The notes under the pieces were generated by a model that ran no database searches, was not told where the DNA came from, and saw nothing but the letters and a program-made list of their open reading frames with translations. A program made the position numbers and the translations under genes. A DNA stretch of 64,000 nucleotides from Epiperipatus broadwayi. Its lineage: Eukaryota; Onychophora; Udeonychophora; Euonychophora; Peripatidae. Within the stretch, counting starts at the first letter, position 1; each line of letters opens with the position of its first letter. Where the stretch lies: contig JAQFVV010006200.1 in assembly GCA_028023455.1 (NCBI GenBank), positions 3,545,738 to 3,609,737 of the forward strand, read 5' to 3'. This document shows, in pieces, positions 15,201 to 27,200 of this stretch.

Positions 15201-18200
15201 AATGCCTAATATTTTCTATGCCTTCCTTACACAACTTGCAGACTAAATCACCCATATTTTTCCATTTACGTGTATATTCCCTTGTTGCTAAAGATCTCGT
15301 TCGAGCCTTAAACAATAAACTACTTTCTTTACTATTATCATAAATTAACTCACATCCAATGTTCCGCTTACTTCTATATATATTTAAACTCGTTTTACTC
15401 TTCATACTAGTTCTCCATCTCTCCAACTCCCTATTTTTTATAAGCGCATCTATTCTTCTATCCCACTCCTTCCCACTATAACACTCAACAATCCTAACAC
15501 AATCATCCCATCTTTTGTACAAGTATACTGACATAACTTCTTTATCCAAATCTTCTGCATACCGCATTACCTTTCTCACCCATCTTGTTGCCTGCCCTTT
15601 ACTTGTAACCCAATTAATACTATTTTGGCTATTCTTTTATTATTTATAAACTGCAATCCACCGAACATTTTCAATTTGCTTTTGCATCCCTCATATAAAA
15701 ACTTGACCATCCCATTTCTCCTTGAATCTCCTCTTTTGCTGTCCACACCTCAGCATCTAATGCATGTCTTCCTACTTCCCTTTGTACTTTTTCTAAGCAA
15801 TCTAATACCCCTTTACTAACACATAATGCATCATTCCCGTATGTTAACCCTGCTACTGCCACTCCCTTCCATACAATTCTAGCTACATCATATTTATTAT
15901 ACGAAAACACTGTTAATTTCTTTATCAATCCCTTTCTTTTCTTTGCTTCATTTATCAATTTTTTCTCCCATTCATCCAAGCAATTTTTCTTATTACTCAA
16001 GATGATTCCCAAATAACTATATCTATTCACCACACTTAACTTTATATCCCCCAATAAGAAATCTTTGTCTTCTCTTTCCCCAGTATTCACCATCATTATA
16101 TTTGATTTTTCTTCACTAAATTTAATCCCCATATCTTTACCCACCCTTGCGCATATCATCAGCATAACTTCCATATCTTCTCTTCTTTCTGCACACAAGA
16201 AGACATCATCCGCAAAAAAAAAGACCCGACAATGTATATACTCTCTTGCCACCTGTTAACGTTATCTCTATCCCTCTTCCTAGACTTTCTCTTGCTCTCT
16301 CCATTCACTCAAATACAACACAAACAAAAACTCTCCATACAGTTACGCTACCTAGTGCAAGCCAGAGTAATCAATGGATGCAAGAAGATTTGTGCATAGT
16401 GCCTACTCATCCAATATCTCCAGACTAGTGTCTGGCTTTCATCAGTGAGGAATCTTGGATCTGAGACCACTGCACCTAGATGTTAGGGTCTAAGCTATCC
16501 ACTAGCAGCCACCTTTTATCTTTTTAGTTAACTATAAAGTTATGAGTCCAAAATGAAAACACAATCCCTATGCTTATCAAGCATTATAATAGAGGCAGCA
16601 CACTTCATTTACTAGTCTGTGGATATTGGATGAGTAAGCACTAGATAGGCATTTTATGCAAAAATCTTCTTGCATCCATCAATTACTTAGGGTGGCACTG
16701 CAGGGGTCCCCAACCTTTTTGCACTTAAGAGCACATTCTATAATATGGCAAGATGGTGGGCACCATTTATTTTTTTCAACCAAATGGCGGGCACCATTTA
16801 TTTTTTCAATGTACATTTATAGTTGGATATTGTTAATAATACACATAATGTACAAAAAAATATTTATTTCAAAAATAAAATTTTAACATATAATATAATG
16901 TTTATATTTTTACGCTGTAAAAGTATAATATGCCCTATAATTTGATTACAATATAATACAATAATTTATAAGAAATTTTAAAAATTAAATTTATTTGTAT
17001 CAGATAAACAATTTTTTATCGTGTTCGGATAGCGGCGGGCACACATAAAATGGTCTGCGGGCGCCATGGTGCCCGCAAGCATAGGGTTGGGGACCCCTGC
17101 ACTACTGTATGGAGAGTTTTCCTCTGTTATAACTACTTGTGTAAAATAGGGAATGGTAATCATGCGATGTTTAATGGATTGTCATTTATTCTGCATTGTT
17201 TATCACATAGTAAGAATGCCCAACTTAAAGTATCCAAATCAATTCTCAGATGAATAGAATTAAAAAAAAGTCTGTTTGGTGAATTGAATGAAACTGTCAT
17301 GCTTAACCTGCTACTTAAATGTCTCATGATTTGCTGAACAATTTAACCATTTATGTTTACATACACAATCGTATGTACACAGACACTTAAGCCAATCGAT
17401 GAAAAGTTTAATTTCAGTATTTAAAAAAGTTAAGTTTGTAGCACAATAGATGTTCTCTAATATGGAATATTTCAATATTATTACAGTCTTATCTATATTT
17501 GATCAGATTTGTCTAACTGAAATTTGTGACTTTTGTGCTACTTAAAATGAATATTTTATAAAATCAGTGGTAGCTGACATAAATTATTGCAATATTAGGT
17601 GATCTCTATTCTATATAAACTTTATTAAATTATCCAAATAGATCAGGGTTCTTAACATTATTAATCAAGGTTTGTTGTTTTTAAGAACAAATCCATTGAC
17701 TTTGATTACTGCATGTCATTAGTTGACAGTCATTAGAATCTGACTTATAACATAGCATCTAATCAAATATAGAAGTCACATTAAGCATAGAAACTTTTTT
17801 TTTAAGAAGAAAGAAAAAGAAAGTCTATTTTTATTTGATTTCTTTTTAGACTAGTTAATACTTGCAATCAATAAGGGATTAAGAATGACTATATCTGGAA
17901 AATTCTTTAAATGAATTTGAGAAAAAGAATGTTAGAAGAATGAAGATAGTTTCTGATGCAATAAATAACATAAGGATTCTGAAAATAAATTAACTGAATA
18001 TATGTAGAATGAAAAAATAATAGAAAAGCAGAAAATTGATTATAAATTGCAGAGTGTTTTCTGATTTTACAAAGTAAATAATCTGGAGAAAGTAAAGGTT
18101 GAACTTGGAGCTGGAACAAGAAATGTCTTTCATTATTATATGGCAATCGCATGTCAGATAATGTTTTAAAAATTATATCTAATAATAACTGGAAAATACT

Positions 18201-21200
18201 GCTAAATATGCTACAGATGTTTATGAATTGCTAAGTTTGATTATTTTACATAGATTAATAGATAGAGAAAGGGAATATAATATAATGGATGTGTCCCATG
18301 ATTGGATATTGAAATCAAACAAGAATTTGGAGTAAAAATGGTAGAAAATTAATATGAATATATTTCTTGTAAAAGATATAATTTATGAGAAAGTCTATAA
18401 TTGAAATATAATAATCTAAATGCAATTATAAAATTGTTTTCTAAATGGAGGAAATATGAACAGTATTAAATATATAGTCTTTATGCATTTTCATTGCAGA
18501 GTGTCCTTTTTAAAGGCAAACATTATAAAATGTTAAACACATGATAAGAAATATGCACTTCTACTTTTAATTGCACACATTCCAGAATGCACTTAAAAAC
18601 TATTAAATTTTCTATTTATTACCAAGTCTGCATTATTAATGAACCACACTTCTTTTAATTTCCATTTTCATCACTGTGCTTTCTATGAACTATTTCTGTC
18701 CTTTGATGTTTTAAAAATATTTTTTGATCCGAAAAAGTAAAAGTAATTTGCAGAAAGCATAATTATTGGAAATGGATTAATGCAAATTCATTAATGAACA
18801 GGAAATTTAATAATGTTCAAGAGTGAATTTTGGAATATAATAAAAATAATAGGGCATACTTCCTGTCGTGTGTTTAACATTATAATGTTTTCTTTAAAAA
18901 GAATGTTCCACACCAAAATACATTAAGACTATTTATTTAACATTGTTTATAATAAGAAGCAGTTTTATAATTGTATATAGATTATTTAAAAGATATATAA
19001 TACAACTTTCAATATTATCAGAAAATTTTTTGCTAGATTTTTTGAGAAAGAATTCTAAATTATAAGTCTTGTGTATATTGCTTAATCCAAAATTAACCAA
19101 TGGTTTGACAATGCTATAAATTTAAATTCTTTGATATATACTATATTATGATGTAAAATGTTTTTTTTTTTGTAGATGAAGTCAGAAGTTTCTGTGGATA
19201 GACTTGCCAAAACAAGCCTATCTGCTTTTTCTTCACTATTACCCTTTTTTAATCTATAATTAGTGATTTATTTCCAGAATCAAGATATTTTCTTTCTTCT
19301 GTTCCATTTTAATAAAATATATTGAATTAGTTTCAATATCCTATCATAATATTTCTCATTTTATCATAAAAACCTAAACAAAAATCAATAAATATTTATC
19401 TTTTTTGCTCCCTTCACTTTTATATTTCCGCCATTCTCCATACAAATTATTTTGAATTTTTTTTCAACATCCTATAAAAATATTATTGAAGAAAAATAAA
19501 TGTTCACTATTGTCCCTCTTATATATCATTTTCAGCCATTATCAATCCATTACAGGTCTCCGAGTGTTATCCAGTTTCTCTAATCCATAGTCTCTCTTCT
19601 TCACATTATACTAACAAACTTCCTTATTTCATTTATTCTTCTCATCATCTTTCTAAGTCTTTTACAATCAATTGGGATCCCATTTATGATTTTAACTGTT
19701 CATCTGTTATCATTTTTTCTAATACTATATCAGCCCAATTTCATTTCAGTCTCTTAATTTTCTCAGTGATATTAGTGATACCTATTTTCTTGCATCCAAG
19801 TATTTTATTTTCAAATTCTTTAATTATTCCTAACATACATCTTTTTATATTTTGTTGAGTGGCTTGAAGTCTCTGAATTGCTCTTCTGTCAAGTATCCAA
19901 GTCTCAAATCCTCAGATAGGAAGTGATAAAGTTCATTTACTAAAAATCTTTCAAACTCATAGGAATTAAATTGTTTCTATCAAATACATTTTATCTAAGT
20001 TTAATTGTACGATTAATTTCATCTTTATATTTTCATTTTTATTAATAATCTGACCAAGGTATTCGTAATTATTAACTTTTTTAAATTTATGATTATCAAT
20101 CTTTTTTTATTTCTTCTGAGAAAATTCATTGAATGTTAGCTTAGTCTTTTTGGTATTTATGTTTAATACTATTTTTCTTATTTCATCTGATAATTCTTGT
20201 AATATTTTCTGAAACTCTGAAGCATTCTTTTTAAAAACAACCACATCATCTTCAAAAATATAGATGATTTTAACAATCTCCATGTGTTTTTATTCCTTAT
20301 CTTCCCATTTTAATCCATAAAATGCTTTTTGTGAAACTGTTCTGAATAAAATGTTTTGGAGGTATGGAATCACTAGAGCAATTATAGAAACATGGAATCA
20401 CTAGGTTTACATTCTTCTTTATATTAATCTTTTTCTAGCCACTACTGTTGTATTTTGATAAATATTAATCAGAATTTGACAATATTAAACCACTAAACAT
20501 CACTTGATCACCATTTTTTATGCTTGCTCCTGTTATTAAAACATGCAAAATTCTCCATACAGTAGTGCCACTCTGTGCAAGCCAGAGTAATCAATGGATG
20601 CCAGAAGGCTTGTGCATAAAATCTCTATCTAGTGCCTACTCATTCACTATCCCCAGATTAGTTTTTAGCTTGTGGCTTTCATCAGTGAGGAGCCTTGGAT
20701 TTGAGAGCACTGCACCTAGATCTTAGGATCTAATGCAATCCTCTAGCAGCCACCTTTTATCTCAACTGCAAAACTATGAGAATAAAATTGAAAACACAAT
20801 ATTTTCAATTAAAGCTCGTTAGCCTTCTGGCATCCATTGATTACTCTGGCTTGCACTGAGTGGTACTACTGTATGGCGAGTTTTGTCTGTTTTAATAACA
20901 GGAGCAAGAATAAGAAATGATGATCATAATGATGTTTTAGTAGTTTAATGTCAATCCTGCCTAATAGGATAATGGTGACTATGGTTATTAAAGAACCAAA
21001 GGCACCAAAATGTATGGGTACTGAACTGAGTTCAGACCTATATGACTATATAAGCTAATGAGCTTAGATTGAAAATATTATTGTGTTTTTAATTTTATTC
21101 TCATAGTTTTCTAGTTAAGTAGAGGTAAAAGGTGGCAGCTGGAGGGTTACATTAGATCCTAAGATCTAGGTGCCATGCTCTCAGATCCAAGGTTCCTCAC

Positions 21201-24200
21201 TGATGATGAAAGCCACAAGCTAGAAACTAGGCTGAAAATATTGGATGAGTAAGCACTAAATAGGAATTTTATGCACAAGCCTTCTGGCATCCATTGATTA
21301 CTCTGGCTTGTATTGAGTGGCAATACTGTATGGAGAATTTTGTCTGTTTTAATATGACAATATATTGGGTCTATATCTTGATGGTCCAAAGCTTTAATTA
21401 ATATGAAAATATAGAATCAAATATTTTTCATAATTAATAAATCCGAAGAGTAATGGCAACTCATATTCATTGGTCCTTTCTATAATTTCAATCCATGGAT
21501 GTGTGCTAAAAACACTTTCTTAAGTTTACATAAATCAAATCTATGTCCAAATTTTCATCTCATTTTTGTTTCTTGTCTTTGATATTCAAAGCTTTTGTCC
21601 TTAATATAACCTCCCTCTAGTGCTATCATACATCTTTTATGTTTTAAATATTTTTATGTAACTTTTTAAATTTTTTTTTTTTAGTTGTATTCATTTTCTA
21701 TAACTCTACTTCATTGTCTCTTGTCAACTTTTCTATCTTCTTTTTTTTCATCCTTTATAATTGTGGATCTAGTATATTCTTTATGTATTTTTCCCATTTC
21801 TTATATAAATACATAAAAGTAAATTCTTTCTCTATTAACTTTGTGTATTGTTCATTCTGATATTATGTAAAATAATTTGTTCTTAGATGAAAACAGAAGT
21901 TTGTGTATATAAGACATATATCCAAAAATACAATTAGCCAAATTAATAATTTCCTTCTCTGAAATTATTATATATACAGTAAATTTTTTATCAAATCATT
22001 TTCCTAGCAATGACTCATTTCTTTTTTTTTTCCTATCCCATTTTTTTATTTAAAAAAACTATATTGATAGTTCCAATATCTTATCTTCATATACTCAATT
22101 TTTATCTTAAAAATTTAAACAAAACACCAATAATTTCTATCTCTTTCAATTCTTTTATATATATTTTTAAATTACTTACTGGTTATCTTTCATCATCTTA
22201 TGCATATTCCAAAAATGAATGTTAAATATTCTGCCTTTTATCTCAACATAAATTATAAAATCCAAATTTTTATTCTATTTTTGCTTTCTTTTCCTGGTAT
22301 CTTAATTGTTGTCCTTGCATTGCATAACAATATTCTTAGTCCTGTGAGGTTTAATGGAATTTTGTCTGGTATGGATTTTTATGTTACTAAAAATTTTAAA
22401 TAGATGATTTGCTTTATTTTTTAATCGAAGTTAATATTTTTATGTTTCTCCCAGAGTCATGGTATCATCAGGGAATCTAAGGATTTTAATTTGGTGGTTT
22501 CCATTAATGATCTTATTTCTACAATTGAAGAATTGTATGTAAATAAAAAACTATGGTATCCAGAAAAATTATTTGTTTTAATAGAACAGTTTTCTCATAT
22601 GAGACCAGTAAGTTTATGTATCTTTCTTTTTATTATTATTATTATTATTTTAACATTTCATTTGATTTTTGTTTTTCATTTCAAAATCTTATTGTAGGAG
22701 TCTTCAGTAATGAATTTAATCCAATATCGTGCTCAATTCATTAATCCTCTGGTGGAAGGTTGGATACCGAATCTTATACATCTTTTAGAAAGATATTACA
22801 GGTTAAAATAAAATGATTTTGTTATTGTAGTTAGAAAATATTTTTTAAAAATTGGTATACTTTTTAACTGAAATTGTATTATATGTATTACATAACTTAA
22901 GATTTATCAATCTTTTTTATGATCCATTAGCTACCATTGCAATAAAGGAGTTTTCCTTCTGTCCGAGAATTTAAGTGAAAGATAAAAAATAGTGAAGTTT
23001 AGAAGTACATTACATGTAAATGATAAACTAAATTTCATCATTCTTTTGAGATGTTTCCAAAAATAATAAAAAAATTGATATTGACTTTTATCACATTTTC
23101 CTTATGTTTTGCAACAAATTGATCTATAATAGTTAGTGCTGCCATATATTTCTATCACAAGAACATTGCAGATCAGCAACAGTTTTAATTATTTATCATG
23201 GTCTTTTAAATTATTTTTCTTCCTCACAGGTTCTTATATCAAGTCCAAGTAGTGAGCATTGGTTTTATATCTGGTTTAATTTCTCACTTATCTTTTATCC
23301 AGAATAGGTAGTACAAAATTAATCAATGATTCACTTCTTTTTTTTTTTTTTTGAATGAAAAGTTGAGAAATTTGTGAAGATATTTGTTCAATACTTTAAA
23401 TATTAAATTGCTATATATACTGGACCTAAGATATTAGTCAAGATTATGATTTAATATATATATATAAAACTACTTAAAGTAATACCTTCACAACTGGTAT
23501 ATTTTTTCATTTATTATAATTGTCATCATTAGCATTATTGTTACTATTATATTTACATATATGGTGATATATTTTATCTATATGCAATATACATATAAAC
23601 AAATAAAGAGCAACAATGCATAATCTTAGCCGAAATCTCTAAAATATTTTAAACATCCCACAGGTATATTATTTCAACCACAGTCTTCCTTTAAAGAAAG
23701 TAAAGGTTGTATTTTTATATTTTATAAATGCGAATATATATTTTACATGCACAAATATATAAATATTGAAAATATAATGGGAAATTTTTCATGCATTAAA
23801 CTAGAATAAGTCTCAGCTATAATATAGTTAGGAAATTGCTAATAATAATATATAGTGCAAGATGAAACGTAATGATCAAATAAATGAAAATAATGTTTAT
23901 CTTATTTACTTCAAACTAAAAGCTGTAAATCAGATAAAAATTATCGTTATTTACTAGATCACATAGTTTCAGCTTTCCCTATGTGTCTTATTTGGTGGTC
24001 TAATTAACAATCTCCATTATATTTCTAATGTTTAAATTTGAAGTCATTGCAAATCTTTAAGCTAATATATATATTTATTACTAATTACTGCATTGAAAAT
24101 ATTTATAATGTCTGGATTATATTCAGTTATTATTCCTGAGGCTGTCATATTCAACAATTTTGAATAGTGATATATCGGCACTATCAAAGTGTCTTTATTT

Positions 24201-27200
24201 TCAACTCAGAAATCAACATTTTTCGTTGGTTATATAACTGGTGTTATCTTACCATAAGATACACCTTATAATTTTTCTATTTATATATAAAAAAAAGATA
24301 CTGCCATATAATATCAAAATGAAATGCTAATGTGACTGTATTCTGTTATTTTGTTCACTCCCTATAAATCCTGAATCAAAGTTCTTGATCATATTGTAAT
24401 GATAAAAATTTTAAATGATATGAATCCATGGGTGATTTGCTTTTATAAATTCTACAAAAAAATTAATTGCAGACAAAAAAAAAATTTTCTACTTTTAATA
24501 TCGTCACAATATGTAAAAATTACATATTTGCATACTGATATTGCAACTGAGTGTATCATTCAACATGAAGTGTTAGATCAAAAGAACTTTCAGGCATGTA
24601 AATTAGAATCCCAGAAAACCAAGGAATAAATCATAATTGCTTATGTATGCTAGATTATTGAAAAAAGAATACTAGAATTACTATGTTTGATTCAATGAAT
24701 CATGCTAAATTTACAATAATATATTTATCTATCTCGAAAATTTCTATATTCTGTTTATCCATGGTTCTTTGAGAAATATTTTAACAGATAAATGTGACAA
24801 CTGTATTGATTGTGTAATATAGTTTATTTTTAAACCTTAAAAGTACGTGTTTCTTTTGTAGAAGCTTATATATGTGTGTATTGCTATTTAAAGAATATCT
24901 TTATAAGAATTAATGTTAATGATTTTAAATTATATCTAACAAATATACTTTATGAATATGGAATTGACAAAGAGAGAGAGATAGAGAGGAGAAATGAGAG
25001 AAGGGAAATAACATATTTATATAGGAATGTAATAAACACAGACTCGTACAATAATATTTACAATTATATATAATAGTGTTTGCTATATCATATGCTTAAT
25101 ATGTTGACTCAGTATAGCATTTGGTTGCCATATAATACTATTAAAGGAAGAGATTTCAGGTGCTTTTTTAGGTTTATCTAATATTTCTTACTGTACTTCC
25201 AGTTTTTTTGGAACAGTTTGAAATCGAGTTTGGTTTATGTTCTAGCAGCTTCCAGTTCTGGCATGAATTTGCTTCACTGCTTTAGCCATATAGTGGACTG
25301 CCATTCAGTTTTGACAGTTAATTGTTGTTGTCTCTTTTACCTCCACATGGACTATCTTTTTATAGCCAGATTCCCTTCCATACTGAGAGCAATCAGATTT
25401 ATTGAGTATCATCACCTATTGGCCAGTTTCTGCTATTGGATGTAACTCTTATATTCATTGGTCTATAGCAATAAATGCTCAGTTGAAGGTAAGTTGAATA
25501 TAACATTCCCTCCTCCTAGCTAAGGTTAGCTTTGAAGAATGTAATCACCGAGATATTTTAGTGATATCTTTCTCACTTCCTGGCTTCTTTAGGTATGCTT
25601 CCATTATCATCAGGTTCAGTGATTTCATCAGTTGGTATAGAAATTTTATCCGCAGATCTTGGGTCTTCATTTATAAATCTGGTGTCTTCATTTGTAAATC
25701 TGGTGTCTACATTTGTAGATCTAGAGATTTTGAACCTTATAGACTTCACTGCTGACTAATGATTCTACACCTTAACTGTTTTTTGTGCCTGTGGTGCTGC
25801 TGTTTAACAGCTGCTTGATGCACTATTGTTTGCATTCTTTTTAATTTGATCACAACATTTGGAGCCTATTTGGTGGTTCCATTATACATGTGACATAGAA
25901 CATAGGTACCTAAATGCATTTTAATATTTTTGTTTTTATGAACATATTGACTAGAGTTCAAACCTAATTTATTATCTATTACATCTGGGTAGATGCTTTT
26001 TGATTTTATTTTTGTGAGCTAGTTCACTTTAGTCACTGTAAGAGCTAGTCATAACCTAAGAAATTGCTATGTTTACCAGAAGTCACAACAAGAGGTAAAT
26101 GGATTGTTTTACTAGGCATAATAACTTTAACTCTTGTTTGGTCCAAGTGTGACATTTGATGGCCTTGTCAATAATCACTCTTCTACTGCTAGGATGCAGC
26201 CAGTATTATTTTTTTCTATTAATAATAACCCATGTGTGTTTTTTGACACACTGAACTCTGCAAACCCTGTATTTAATTCCATTGTTATTGAAATATCATT
26301 AATAATAATTCTGCTTTTGTAGACAGAATCAATGCTGCTCACATAATTTAAACAAGCATTGGTATTATTTGATTTTACATTGCCCTTCCAGCTTTTTGAA
26401 ATAGAACTCTTCCATTTTTTTCTTGATTGACTTGTTTTTCTTTTTAAAACAAGAAGTTTCTATGTGATCAACATGCTTTCGAAATTTACACTATTATATC
26501 CTGATGTGGATATTCGGTGTATGCATATTTTGGTTTGTTACATCTATAGCAAAGTTTTTTGTTTGTTTTTGACATTTTATTCAGGCAGTTTTTCTATTGT
26601 CAGCTCGGTATTTGCTTGACTCAGTTTTTTGATTGATAAATTTAATATTGCACTCCATTTTCTTCAATGGAGTCATCTGACTTGCTATTAACTTAGTGAG
26701 ACAGCAATCAAATATGATATTAGAATCCATCAACAGTTTGAAACTAAAGTTGTGATTTTTCATTCCACAAGTGAAATGATCTCTCAGAACTTAATTTAAA
26801 AAGTCTGCAAATTCATAGTTAAATGCAAGCTTCCTAAGCTTAATGGCAAAATCATTTACTTTCTCCCTTCCCTTTATATACAGAGATTGAAGATTCTCTG
26901 CATTACCGTTAGGAGTTTTGGACAGAAAAATGCTGTCAGTAGAAATAATGCTTTATCAAAATCAAACCCATGCAAAAACATGGGAGCTGTTTGTGTATTT
27001 AAAATCTTATAAGTCTGAAGATCATAGATAGTCACAAATGTGTTCATTTTTAGCAGGCTTTTTAATTTGATTATCTTGCATATAGAAAAGCACTTGATCT
27101 ATGAAGGTTGGCCGATTTTAAAATAGGCAGATCAAATTTTTCTAATGCACCAGTTTTAACCATTTTGATTTTTTCTGTTGCGATAGAAAAACAAATATTT

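Larger units (their letters stand above)
14885..16300 (-). mobile_element. 5'-truncated non-LTR retrotransposon (LINE), copy B
   Basis: The minus strand encodes the second half of a reverse transcriptase and its C-terminal domain in two long open pieces (below), then a 3' UTR. The 5' part (endonuclease and RT fingers) is absent: similarity stops where a palindromic MITE begins near 16310. It is the least decayed element in the window. The clade cannot be fixed from this fragment. Confidence 0.85.

Noticed and set aside
14989-16252. The two longest open frames taken as host genes
   Set aside because: RT catalytic and C-terminal zinc motifs, a partial duplicate next door and a repeat tail make them a retrotransposon, so they are listed as LINE parts.
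25655-25728. CRISPR-like array of short repeats
   Set aside because: The units are adjacent, without spacers, and form an in-frame tandem repeat of a retroelement tail; the genome is animal.
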